A DNA stretch of 22,764 bases from Candidatus Babeliales bacterium (GTDB taxonomy: Bacteria > Babelota > Babeliae > Babelales > CAIQNR01). The translations under genes were made by a program, and so were the position numbers. The notes beneath the pieces were generated by a model that was given only the letters and a program-made list of their open reading frames with translations, did not search any database and was not told where the DNA came from. Every line of letters starts with the position of its first letter. The first letter of the stretch is position 1. The stretch lies in NCBI GenBank assembly GCA_021735725.1, contig JAIPGS010000004.1, forward strand, positions 1 through 22,764, read 5' to 3'. Below, in pieces: positions 6,567-15,429 of this stretch.

Positions 6567-7511
6567 ATGGAACAATCCACAGTCGTAGAGCCTGGAAGCT
6601 CTTTCTCTTTCATTATTGCGCAAGATCATCAAGATATACGTTTAGATGTTTTTGTTACTGAAAAATTTCCAGGGTACACTCGTAGCTTTTTTAAAATTCT
6701 TGTTGATAATGGAAATATTCTTATCAATAATACTGCGGCTAAAAAGTCGGGTATAAAATTACGCACTACTGATACTGTTATTGTTAATTTTCCAGAAAAA
6801 AGAACACCTAAACACTATAATCAAAAAGATCTTGATGCTTTAGGTGTTAAAATTGTCCTTGAACATGAAGACTTTTTAATTATCCACAAACCAGCAGGCC
6901 TTCTTGTTCACCCACCTTCAGAATACAGTGAAATTTTGTCTTTAGTTGATTGGGTCATTGGAAGTTACAAACATATCAAAACTGTTGGAGTTGCTAAACG
7001 TCCTGGAATTGTTCACCGTTTAGATAAAGATACATCTGGACTTATGGATGCTGTTTTAAATAATCAATCTCATACAATTTTTTCTGATATGTTCAAAGAT
7101 AGAACTATCAAAAAAACCTATCGTGCACTTGTTCATAAACACCCAGAAAAAGAAGGTTTCATTGATGTCCCTATTGGACGTCATCGCACCATTCGAAACA
7201 GAATGGCTCATGTTTCTGAAGGCAGACCATCTCAAACCAATTATAAAGTTTTAGAATACTTTGAAGAATACTCTTTGATTGAAATAAAACCTGTCACAGG
7301 AAGAACTCATCAAATTCGTGTTCACATGACGTACGAAGGACACCCTTTAATTGGTGACGCTTTGTATGGCCGATCATCTAAAATAATAAAGAGACATGCA
7401 CTTCATGCATACCAGCTTGAATTTGAATACAAAGGTACACCATTTTCTATTATCGAAGATGTTCCTAAAGATTTTAAATATGCTTTGTCTCGTATGAAAC
7501 GTTTTGAATAG
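6567..7511 (+). CDS. rluD: RluD-type 23S rRNA/tRNA pseudouridine synthase
   Basis: This enzyme isomerises uridines in rRNA (RluD) or rRNA/tRNA (RluA/RluC relatives). An S4 RNA-binding domain lies at about residues 24-75. The catalytic domain has HKPAGLLVHP (107-116), the signature PGIVHRLDKDTSG (146-158) with catalytic Asp153, and TGRTHQIRVH (244-253). The length of 314 aa is typical. The segment after the signature reads GLMDAVLNN, where relatives usually have a hydrophobic strand plus Ala-Lys (GLMVVAK-like). This is a small local divergence and the active site is intact. Symbol rluD rather than rluC is a judgement from the S4 domain and general similarity. Confidence 0.93.
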   Translation: MEQSTVVEPGSSFSFIIAQDHQDIRLDVFVTEKFPGYTRSFFKILVDNGNILINNTAAKKSGIKLRTTDTVIVNFPEKRTPKHYNQKDLDALGVKIVLEHEDFLIIHKPAGLLVHPPSEYSEILSLVDWVIGSYKHIKTVGVAKRPGIVHRLDKDTSGLMDAVLNNQSHTIFSDMFKDRTIKKTYRALVHKHPEKEGFIDVPIGRHRTIRNRMAHVSEGRPSQTNYKVLEYFEEYSLIEIKPVTGRTHQIRVHMTYEGHPLIGDALYGRSSKIIKRHALHAYQLEFEYKGTPFSIIEDVPKDFKYALSRMKRFE

Positions 7512-7614
7512 TATAAAAACTAAATTTGCTTTCTACCTCTAAATGAACTATATTTTCTTCAAGCTAAGAGGGAATTTGTAGTAGTGAAGCGTTCTCTATT
7601 TTTTTATACGGTTG

Positions 7615-8385
7615 TTATTTTATATAACGTGTAAATCTTACAATGCGTTCTGCTTGTTTTGATAAAAGTAGTTGTCTTATTTGATCTTTTCTTTTTTGCC
7701 TTTTTTTTCCACTTTTTTTTACAAGATCTTGATGACATGGAATAATTGTATGTTTACAATGAGATTCTTGTTCAATTGTATCTTGATATTTTATAGAAAC
7801 AAGATGTTGAGACTTATCACGTAATCGAATAAATTCTGCATAAAATTTAGTGACCCACTCATTATTATTACGCATTGTTACATTTTCTGCATTTGCAGCA
7901 AAACCTGCTTCAGTTAAATTAAGTGATCCTGTTGAAAGTATAGATCTTTGGCCCAATACACAATGAAACAATAAGAATTTATGGTGCATCAATGCAGGAA
8001 ATCGTTTATTATCATACACAAATAAAGGAACGCCTGCTTCTGTTAATTCAAAAATTTGTGGCCCTATTGCACCTGCATCAAATACTATTTCTATAGAAAC
8101 TCCTCGCTCATGTGCTTCTAATAATGCTTGTGTAATTTTTTTATTACTTAATCTAAATAACGCTCCTGAAATTCTTTGTTCTTCTGATTGAATAAGTCCA
8201 ACCAAAGTTTTTTCAATCGTTTCTTTTTCTTGCTGAGTAAAAAAAACAGAATCAATAACACCGTCTTGTCTCAATAATGTCTCACTTGCAAATTCACGGT
8301 AATCATGAGCTCCAAGCTGTATAAAAAAAAGAAAAGGTGCAAGTATACTATATCGTTTACTTACACCTAATATCCCTCTATCCAT
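7615..8385 (-). CDS. Secreted phospholipase D-like (HKD-type) protein, possible nuclease
   Basis: A signal peptide (RYSILAPFLFFIQLGAHD, residues 11-28) precedes one PLD-like domain. The active-site region reads MHHKFLLFHC: His134 and Lys136 of the HxK motif are present. The usual Asp five residues after the Lys is replaced by His141. Downstream, TGSLNLTEAG (152-161) and AENV match the GSxN and ENV elements of the single-domain Nuc/PLD6-type group, which act as homodimers. The C terminus is strongly basic (KKSGKKRQKRKDQIRQ, about 225-240), consistent with nucleic acid or membrane binding. The start is supported by AAGGGG five bases before the ATG. Nuclease or phosphatidyl-hydrolase activity cannot be told apart from sequence. 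Confidence 0.85.
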   Translation of the reverse strand: MDRGILGVSKRYSILAPFLFFIQLGAHDYREFASETLLRQDGVIDSVFFTQQEKETIEKTLVGLIQSEEQRISGALFRLSNKKITQALLEAHERGVSIEIVFDAGAIGPQIFELTEAGVPLFVYDNKRFPALMHHKFLLFHCVLGQRSILSTGSLNLTEAGFAANAENVTMRNNNEWVTKFYAEFIRLRDKSQHLVSIKYQDTIEQESHCKHTIIPCHQDLVKKSGKKRQKRKDQIRQLLLSKQAERIVRFTRYIK

Positions 8386-8459
8386 TATTCCCCTTACCCT
8401 TGCATTGTACGAAATCTTATATCACCGTACTCAAGCAAAAGATAAAAAAGCAATACACT

Positions 8460-11183
8460 TTACAATTTAAATCTCATTTCTAGCTCACCACCGATATCAC
8501 CGCGTTCATCTTTTATGCCTTTCACGCTCATATCATCTGAAATAATATATTCTACTTCAAAACGTGTATCTTCCGATAAACTAAAGTTTTTTTGAATCAT
8601 TGCATGTAAACGATTACTCACATCAATTTCTATTGCGCCACGAATCCCTCCACGACCTGTTTGATCAGAAAAGCGTGGGACTAATCGTATTTTTTTAAGA
8701 GAATCTTTTAATAATGAGTTTGAACTATCTGTATATTGATTAGATCCAAATAATAATTTTTCCAAACTATGCACCACAAAAACTGGAACCATTCCCGGAA
8801 GTGTGTCTTCTACTGTCCCTGTAAAAAGCAATGCTAAAATTTGTTCTTCTGCAAGATAAGGAACCGAATCTAAAGTAATATGAGGTGTTTCAAGGGACCC
8901 TGTCACAGAGAGTGTAATCGTATATTTTTTTACCATCGCTCGTGCCACAATATGAATTAAAGGATCATATGATTGATGAGGCAAAAAGTGAATATCTGCA
9001 TGTATAATTGATAATGATTTATAAGGGAAATGAAGCGCTCCCTTGTTAAATTTTAATGATCCTGAAAACAAAGGCGCAACTAATGTATTATGTATATCAA
9101 GATCAAGCAGAGCCTGAGATGTTACAAAAGGTGTATTAATATGAACTGGATGATGAGAAAAAAGTTTAAGGGAAAGATTGAGCGGAATATTTTCAAAAAG
9201 GTGTGATGGCATCATACCTTGAGTTACTTTTTTTTGGCCCTGAAAAGAAAAAGGATTTTCTTTTAATTGTCCTTTTTTAATCTCTACAGATCCATTCAAC
9301 AAAAAATCAGCATCTTTCTGTTTTTTCAATGCTATATCACCAGAAATTAATGCAAAAAAATCTTTCTTCACATTTAAAAAACAGTTTTCAAAGTGTAACG
9401 TAGCATTCACTGTTTTTAAATTTCCCTGATCATCCCATTCAAACACCATACCTTTACTTTGTATCATTCCTTTATGAAGAGATAATAAAACATGAGTAAC
9501 ATCTAGAGAAAGTGGATCATAATAACAGAGAGCCTCCGCGTTTATTTCAGAAATAAAATTATATGTCTCAGGAACAGAAATAGTTATATCCTGACTATGT
9601 ACAGCAATTTTTACAGAATCTTTTTTTACTTTTCCGGTACATACAATATTGCCTTCACCTGGAATATCATAATCAAAACACTCACTCATTGCTTCACGCA
9701 GCAATTTATAAGAAAAACGTGCGTCAAAATGTGTATAATCAGGATAATGACCTGTAACAGTAAAGAGCGTTGTTCCTTGTTTATCTTTACATGAAAAAAA
9801 ATGCGGTTTAATGGTTGGTAAAAATTCCATTTTTCCTTGGTACATTTTCTCTGACCATATTCCTTTAAAATCTAATAATCCATTTTTAAAAAGTTTAATT
9901 TCACCTTTTTCATGTACACAATTTTCTGTTTTTTTATGAGTAATTGTTGCTTCATGTTCACATAAAAAATTTCCTTCATTCACAAAACAAGCAAGATGGC
10001 TCAGAGAAGGATTAAGATTCCATTCTTTAAAAACATTCCATGGGGTGAGTGCTTGTAAAGCGCATGTCCCTGTTTGATTAAAAAGATCAAAAACAAAATT
10101 CCCGTTTCCTCTTTGATTTTTATGAGAAAATGTCACAGTTCCCTTCATATCTTTTTTATCAGTAATAAAAAAAAGTTCTGCCTTGTCACAAACATATGAA
10201 TTATATCCCATAGATTGTATATTCATTATGCCTGTTGCTGCTTGTGGAGTTCCTGAAAGAGCAATAGTAGCTGTTCCAGAAAAATCCTGGGCAGCGTCAT
10301 TAAATCCTACAAAATATGCCCCTAATGAACAATCACACTGAGCATTAATATCAAATAATATATTTTTATGTTGGTACATTATAAGTGCTTTTTTTACAAT
10401 AAATGAACTATCTTCATTATTTCCTAAACAGTTTCCTTTGTACCCATCCCATTCTCCATTCAATACAAAAGTTTGTTTTTCTTGAGGCAAAAAAGGCACT
10501 TTAAATGAAACAGTTGTTGTAACAGGATAAAGACACTTTTGATATAATTTTTTTGTATCAAAAGAAACAGTACCTTGAATGTTTTTTATAAAAATTTCAT
10601 CATGAAAAGAAAATATCCCATCACGACATAATAATTTTCCACTCATTTTTTCATTTTTCCATATCATAGATCCATCAACAAAAAGCGCACACTTTTGGAA
10701 TCTTGGTTTGTCACGTATTAATATGTGTGCGTTATATGCGTGAACCTTTTCAGGAACAAGAGGAACAGCAATTGAAGACATTGTAAAATAAGTATCGATA
10801 TGTTTTTTTATTGATGGTTGATTATCTATCATAGATGAATGAATAATTGGATTATAAAAATTCATTTCAAAACCTATTTTTTTTGTAAAAAAATAAGAAA
10901 GGAGAGAAAAAGATACATCTATTTGCTCTGCTTTCCAATCCCATTTTTCAGTATAATCAACGGGAACAACACACACATTTTTTAATGTTAGTGCTGCAGG
11001 AAATAATGAAACAGTTGTTAATTCCCCCAAAAAATGCGCCTTAAAATCCCGCTTAAATATTTTTTGTATCTCAACCGTCAGAGCCTTTGCGCATCTATCA
11101 CTGTTTTGAATATACAATGAACTTATAATGCATCCACCTAATAATCCGTATATAATTTTCTTTGTAAATGTATAAGTATTCAT
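8460..11183 (-). CDS. tamB: TamB-like translocation/assembly protein (DUF490), 907 aa
   Basis: TamB family proteins span the periplasm as long beta-taco structures. They support outer-membrane protein insertion and phospholipid transport. A single N-terminal membrane segment (KIIYGLLGGCIISSLYI, about 9-25) anchors the protein inside. The centre is a long series of beta-strand repeats of the AsmA/TamB kind. The last 270 residues carry the TamB domain, with ILALLFTGTVEDTLPG, the Arg/Gly-rich GRGGIRGAIEIDVSNRLH, and the usual ending EMRFKL. E. coli TamB is about 1260 aa, so this is a shortened version. No TamA lies next to it; BamA may serve, as in other phyla. No strong Shine-Dalgarno is seen before the ATG. 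Confidence 0.85.
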   Translation of the reverse strand: MNTYTFTKKIIYGLLGGCIISSLYIQNSDRCAKALTVEIQKIFKRDFKAHFLGELTTVSLFPAALTLKNVCVVPVDYTEKWDWKAEQIDVSFSLLSYFFTKKIGFEMNFYNPIIHSSMIDNQPSIKKHIDTYFTMSSIAVPLVPEKVHAYNAHILIRDKPRFQKCALFVDGSMIWKNEKMSGKLLCRDGIFSFHDEIFIKNIQGTVSFDTKKLYQKCLYPVTTTVSFKVPFLPQEKQTFVLNGEWDGYKGNCLGNNEDSSFIVKKALIMYQHKNILFDINAQCDCSLGAYFVGFNDAAQDFSGTATIALSGTPQAATGIMNIQSMGYNSYVCDKAELFFITDKKDMKGTVTFSHKNQRGNGNFVFDLFNQTGTCALQALTPWNVFKEWNLNPSLSHLACFVNEGNFLCEHEATITHKKTENCVHEKGEIKLFKNGLLDFKGIWSEKMYQGKMEFLPTIKPHFFSCKDKQGTTLFTVTGHYPDYTHFDARFSYKLLREAMSECFDYDIPGEGNIVCTGKVKKDSVKIAVHSQDITISVPETYNFISEINAEALCYYDPLSLDVTHVLLSLHKGMIQSKGMVFEWDDQGNLKTVNATLHFENCFLNVKKDFFALISGDIALKKQKDADFLLNGSVEIKKGQLKENPFSFQGQKKVTQGMMPSHLFENIPLNLSLKLFSHHPVHINTPFVTSQALLDLDIHNTLVAPLFSGSLKFNKGALHFPYKSLSIIHADIHFLPHQSYDPLIHIVARAMVKKYTITLSVTGSLETPHITLDSVPYLAEEQILALLFTGTVEDTLPGMVPVFVVHSLEKLLFGSNQYTDSSNSLLKDSLKKIRLVPRFSDQTGRGGIRGAIEIDVSNRLHAMIQKNFSLSEDTRFEVEYIISDDMSVKGIKDERGDIGGELEMRFKL

Positions 11184-11228
11184 AATATCAAAGCATAACT
11201 CAGAGAATATGAAGGTGCAAAAAAGAAA

Positions 11229-11306
11229 TTATTCTCCCCGTTCATCATACACAGTCGCAATAGAAAATAGCTCAATAATACTTGTTAATTATTATTGAAC
11301 TTTATC
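11229..11306 (-). pseudogene. Decayed copy of the gspE/pilB 3' end
   Basis: Just after the stop of the 384-aa gene the minus strand reads DKVQ, two stop codons, then LTSIIELFSIATVYDERGE and a stop. The genuine ATPase gene ends NKVQQGLTSIDEVLSVATVYDEAA. By hand alignment without gaps about 53 of 66 bases match, and runs such as TTAACAAGTATT and GCGACTGTGTATGATGA are identical. This is therefore a duplicated gene end that has picked up stops and substitutions. It makes no product on its own. Confidence 0.8.
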
Positions 11307-11318
11307 TTCAAATTATTA

Positions 11319-12473
11319 TTATTGAACTTTATTATCTTCAAGAGATTTCATTTGTCTATCAGCTTGTTGTTTTGCCAAAGCCTCTTTTACAGCTATTTCT
11401 TTAATCATAGCATCTCCTCTACGAATATCGTCACCAACTTCGCCTTTTTTATAATCATAATATGATATTGATAAAGGTAAATCTAATCCTGATTTTCCAA
11501 TATCAAATGTTCCATCTTCTTTTTTAATAAAATGAGGTGCACAAAAAGATGCTACTAAACTATTTTCTCGTTTTATATAATGAACTTCTTCATTAAGATC
11601 AGCCGAACCACATTGCCTATAAGCTTTTACATCCCCCTGCGGAGCCATGGTCAAGAAAAACGTAATAAAATCACGAGAACCGACAGGAACAGACTTTAAA
11701 TAGGAAAAAAGTGGGGAACTAGACATTTCTCCTTCTATTTCAGAATATTCCATAACTGCATATTGTTTCTTTGGATCTTTTTGACCATTTATAAGAATTT
11801 CTCTTGCTATTTTCCAAACCAAAAGAGACCCATTAATATCCTTATATTTCGTCCTTACTTGTTTTTGCTCTTCTTGGGTCAACTGTGTACGCAATGTAAC
11901 AATATTATCGTCTGAATCATAAAACAATGTTGCCACATGGCCTACTTGATCTTTAATCGTTGCCACATCGGCGCTAGATTTAAACAGCAAAAAATTTCTT
12001 ACTCTTTCAATTTCATCTTGCGTATCTTTTTTATACGACAAACAAAGATCAGCGTTTAATCGCGATAAAAAATTAAGACCTATAACTACACCTGATGAGA
12101 AAACGTTACTTCTTGGAATATCATATTCTTCTCTTACCTTTTCAAGTTCTTCGGCATCTTTTTCAAGACTAACTCTTTGAAAACTTGCTTGACGAGGCCG
12201 TTCATCTTCTTTAGAAAAAAAATCTTCATGGATAACAGCGGAATATTTTAATTTTTTCATCAAAGAAAGAGGTGCCTTAATAAGAGTTTCTATGGTTTCA
12301 TTTTTGGCAGAATCTCTATCTTCAGGAGTAAATCCAGCACTCCAGCATACAGCCGCTGCAAGATAAGGAGAATCTATAAGTCTAATGTTTTCATCATCCC
12401 CCCTTAATTGTGCCTCTGCCCCAAAAATATGCAATTGTACCAAGAGTAGTGATAGCATCATTATTTTTTTCAT
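11319..12473 (-). CDS. Secreted protein of unknown function, 384 aa
   Basis: I do not recognise the family. MKKIMMLSLLLVQLHIFGAEA is a clear signal peptide with an A-x-A type cut site. The mature part is highly charged, with an acidic/basic helix-prone region around residues 90-125 (FQRVSLEKDAEELEKVREEY) and mixed alpha/beta segments afterwards. It has Cys residues in AAVCWS, DLCLSY, YRQCGS and SFCAPH. The Shine-Dalgarno AAAGGAG is seven bases upstream of the ATG. It lies 76 bp downstream of the GspE/PilB-type ATPase gene on the same strand. Its last codons (EDNKVQ) run into a duplicated piece of the ATPase gene end, so the original C terminus may have been altered. Confidence 0.78.
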   Translation of the reverse strand: MKKIMMLSLLLVQLHIFGAEAQLRGDDENIRLIDSPYLAAAVCWSAGFTPEDRDSAKNETIETLIKAPLSLMKKLKYSAVIHEDFFSKEDERPRQASFQRVSLEKDAEELEKVREEYDIPRSNVFSSGVVIGLNFLSRLNADLCLSYKKDTQDEIERVRNFLLFKSSADVATIKDQVGHVATLFYDSDDNIVTLRTQLTQEEQKQVRTKYKDINGSLLVWKIAREILINGQKDPKKQYAVMEYSEIEGEMSSSPLFSYLKSVPVGSRDFITFFLTMAPQGDVKAYRQCGSADLNEEVHYIKRENSLVASFCAPHFIKKEDGTFDIGKSGLDLPLSISYYDYKKGEVGDDIRRGDAMIKEIAVKEALAKQQADRQMKSLEDNKVQ

Positions 12474-12549
12474 ATAAAAGCTCCTTTGGAATTATAAATA
12501 TTTTTTATTCATACCATCTTATAGAAATATGAAACATTCTCAATACTTA

Positions 12550-14250
12550 TTAAGCAGCCTCATCATACACAGTCGCAACAGAAAGCACTTCATCAATACT
12601 TGTTAAACCTTGTTGAACTTTATTAATTCCGTCAGTTACAAGAAGTTGCATTCCATCTTTATGCGCTTGTTGCCTCATTACCGTTGTTGAAGAACGTTCC
12701 ATAGTAAGCCGTGAAATATCTTCTGTCATTTTCATAACCTCAAAAAGTGGCAATCGGCCTCTATAACCCAAATCTTCACATTCAGCACATCCTTTTGCTT
12801 TATAAAAAGTAATAGTGCTTGCTTTTGCTTTGATGCCAAGTGTTGTTAATAATTCTTGAGTAGGATGATAGGATTCTTTACATTCATTACAAAGCCGTCT
12901 TACAAGTCGCTGTGCAATAACCCCAATAACTGATGATGAAATTAAAAATGGCTCAACGCCCATATCAATTAAACGCGTAATACTTGCTGGTGCACTATTT
13001 GTATGAAGCGTACTCAATACAAGGTGCCCTGTAAGTGCTGCTTGAATTGCAATTTGCGCAGTTTCAGCGTCCCGTGTTTCCCCGATCATTACAATGTCAG
13101 GATCTTGTCGCAAAATAGATCGCAATGAAGCTGCAAAAGTTAAACCAACTTTTTCATGAACTTGTACTTGTGATATTCCTGCAAGTTGATATTCAACGGG
13201 ATCTTCAACCGTAATAATATTTACATCTGAAGTATTTAAGCGATCAAGAATGGAATATAATGTTGTTGTTTTACCAGAACCGGTTGGCCCTGTTACCAAA
13301 ATAATACCGTTAGGATTTCCGACAATATCATTAATTGCTTTCATATCACGCTCACCAAACCCCATTTTTTCAAGATCGGTAAATCCACGGCCTTTATCAA
13401 GTAATCGCATTACAATACTTTCCCCAAATTTTACAGGTAATACTGAAACACGAATATCAATTGATTTATCAGAAATTTTAATTTCGATACGGCCATCTTG
13501 CGGAAGTCGCTTTTCTGCAATGTTTAAATTCGACATAATTTTTATACGTGAAGCAAGCGCTCCTTGAATTCGTTTAGGAGGAGTCATTACTGTTTTCATA
13601 ACACCATCAATTCGATATCGAACACGAATTTCTTTTTCTTGAGGTGAAATATGAATATCAGATGCGCCACGTTTATCGGCTTGAAACAAAATATAGTTTA
13701 CTAATTTAATAATCGGTGCATCATTTGCTGCATTTAAAATATCTTTTTCATCAATATCTCCAAAAGAAAGTTCTCCCATTTCATTTTCTTCTTCTAAATC
13801 ATCTATCATGTCTTCGCTTGTTTCAAGCGGATAGTAGTGATTTAAAGCATCAATAATAATTTTTCTTGTTGAAACTACTAAAGGTAAATTACCACCATAT
13901 AAAAGCATTAATTCATCAAGTGGTTGAAAATCTGTTGGATCAGCTGTTGCAATAGAAAGTTTTCCTTTTTCTTTTAAAGGCATTACCCCATGTTCCCTCA
14001 AAAATTTTAAGGGGACTTTTGAAAGAGTCTCTGCATCTGCAAAATTATCTGAAATTGTTTCAAAATAAGGGATATTGAGTTGCTCAGCAAAAAGCGCCGC
14101 CAATACCTCCCCCTTAACCAAGCCGCTTTCCACGATGTATTGTTCAAATGAAATTCGAGCTTTTGACGCCTCACTTTGGGCATTTTTAAGTACTTGGTCT
14201 GTCAAAAGACCTTTATCGATTAAAAGTTGGCCAATAGATTTTTTTAACAT
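12550..14250 (-). CDS. gspE: GspE/PilB-type secretion or pilus assembly ATPase
   Basis: This cytoplasmic hexameric ATPase powers type II secretion or type IV pilus assembly. An N-terminal MshEN/GspE-N domain (about 1-145) is followed by an N2 domain (GASDIHISPQ, 195-204). Walker A is GPTGSGKTTT (321-330), an Asp box ITVEDPVEY lies near 346-354, and Walker B is DPDIVMIGE with TRD (383-394). A His box sits around LHTNSA, and the zinc-binding pairs are CNEC (454-457) and CAEC (488-491). The length of 566 aa suits both GspE and PilB. No other secretion or pilin gene is adjacent, so the system cannot be decided from this window. The ATG is preceded by GGAG seven bases upstream. Its 3' end has a decayed duplicate about 1.3 kb downstream. 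Confidence 0.93.
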   Translation of the reverse strand: MLKKSIGQLLIDKGLLTDQVLKNAQSEASKARISFEQYIVESGLVKGEVLAALFAEQLNIPYFETISDNFADAETLSKVPLKFLREHGVMPLKEKGKLSIATADPTDFQPLDELMLLYGGNLPLVVSTRKIIIDALNHYYPLETSEDMIDDLEEENEMGELSFGDIDEKDILNAANDAPIIKLVNYILFQADKRGASDIHISPQEKEIRVRYRIDGVMKTVMTPPKRIQGALASRIKIMSNLNIAEKRLPQDGRIEIKISDKSIDIRVSVLPVKFGESIVMRLLDKGRGFTDLEKMGFGERDMKAINDIVGNPNGIILVTGPTGSGKTTTLYSILDRLNTSDVNIITVEDPVEYQLAGISQVQVHEKVGLTFAASLRSILRQDPDIVMIGETRDAETAQIAIQAALTGHLVLSTLHTNSAPASITRLIDMGVEPFLISSSVIGVIAQRLVRRLCNECKESYHPTQELLTTLGIKAKASTITFYKAKGCAECEDLGYRGRLPLFEVMKMTEDISRLTMERSSTTVMRQQAHKDGMQLLVTDGINKVQQGLTSIDEVLSVATVYDEAA

Positions 14251-14416
14251 ATTTATCTCCGCTACACCTTGAAAACTGCTGGTCTGGCTTAATTTTTTCC
14301 CACTTCAAAAAATAAGATAGCAAACTTACGGCATTGTTGATAGAGATTGCTCAATATGATAGAGTATTCCTACACTAAAGGTTTTATGTAAAAGAGAGTA
14401 TGAATAAGGAAAAGAT

Positions 14417-15376
14417 ATGAAAAAAAGAATTATTATCGGATTATGCTTTTGTATTGTATCAGTACAAGCTCGTAAAAAAGATACTAAGGAACTTTTGGGA
14501 AACAATAGTCCATCCATTACATTGGAAAGTATTTCACCTCAATCTAAAAGTTTTAACTTTAAGAAAGAAATTGAACCTTCGCGCCCCCAGATGGTAAAAG
14601 CGAAAAAACAATTTTCTAAAAATGATCTTAAAATAATTAAAGATGAACTTAAAACAATAACGTATCGCAAAGATGCAGCATCACTTACCGACAAAGAGCT
14701 CAAAAAAGTCTTAGATTTATGTTTACAACTTGGATGGTACGAAAAAGCACTTTTTTATGTTGATAAACTCCTTGCTCGGCTTAAAGATTCTGTTCTCATA
14801 AAAAACTACAAATTAGTTCGTGCTGATATTTTATTTGAACAAGGATCACTCAAATCTGCGCTTGAAGCATATGGTGAATTTCTTTCATTATACCCAGGAT
14901 CAAATCATGCTGAATATGCTCATTACAAAAAAACACTGTGTGCTTTTTATCAGACACTTTCATCTGACCGTGATCAAGGCCCAACTCGCGACACCATAAA
15001 ACTTGCCGAAAGTTATCTTGAAAAAGGTGATGCATACAAAAAATATTCACAGGATATTAAAGAAATTAAATCTCACTGTCTTGCTTTACTCTATGAAAAC
15101 GAAACTCATGTTTTTGAATTTTATTTGAAAAAAAGAAGTTTTAAAGCGGCAGATAAACGTCTTGCTTTTATGAAAAAAGAATTTAATAGCGTCATTCCTG
15201 AATCACAAGCACATGTATTACAACTTGAATGCCGACTTGCTTACGCGCAAGGAGATACTGCTCGTTATGAATCACGTTTAGCATTGCTCGAAAAACGTTT
15301 TCCTCATTATCTTAATACTACTTCTCGTGTTGTTGCACATGCAGATAAAAAAACAGATTACGTTTCAAAATTTTAA
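14417..15376 (+). CDS. bamD: BamD-like outer-membrane assembly TPR protein
   Basis: BamD is the essential helper of BamA in outer-membrane protein folding. A signal peptide (MKKRIIIGLCFCIVSVQA) is followed by a variable linker to about residue 80, then helical TPR-like repeats. The segment SALEAYGEFLSLYPGSNHAE (147-166) is a TPR of the YfiO/BamD kind. DRDQGPTRDTIKLAESY (184-200) matches the conserved DRDQ region of BamD, and KRSFKAADKR continues it. Known BamD proteins are lipoproteins. Here the two Cys (10 and 12) lie inside the hydrophobic core without a proper lipobox, so lipid anchoring looks absent. AAGGA lies six bases upstream of the ATG. hisS follows after 53 bp. Confidence 0.75.
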   Translation: MKKRIIIGLCFCIVSVQARKKDTKELLGNNSPSITLESISPQSKSFNFKKEIEPSRPQMVKAKKQFSKNDLKIIKDELKTITYRKDAASLTDKELKKVLDLCLQLGWYEKALFYVDKLLARLKDSVLIKNYKLVRADILFEQGSLKSALEAYGEFLSLYPGSNHAEYAHYKKTLCAFYQTLSSDRDQGPTRDTIKLAESYLEKGDAYKKYSQDIKEIKSHCLALLYENETHVFEFYLKKRSFKAADKRLAFMKKEFNSVIPESQAHVLQLECRLAYAQGDTARYESRLALLEKRFPHYLNTTSRVVAHADKKTDYVSKF

Positions 15377-15429
15377 ACTCTTACTAGCATCCTCCCCTAA
15401 AATACGAGGACTTAAAATAAGGACTAACT

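Noticed and set aside
7585..7635. GTG-started 16-codon frame resembling the start of a signal peptide
   Set aside because: It is too short, overlaps the 3' end of the PLD-like gene, and stops at once.
13250..13567. 105-codon plus-strand frame inside the gspE-type gene
   Set aside because: It is a shadow of the conserved ATPase core on the other strand, with no own signals.
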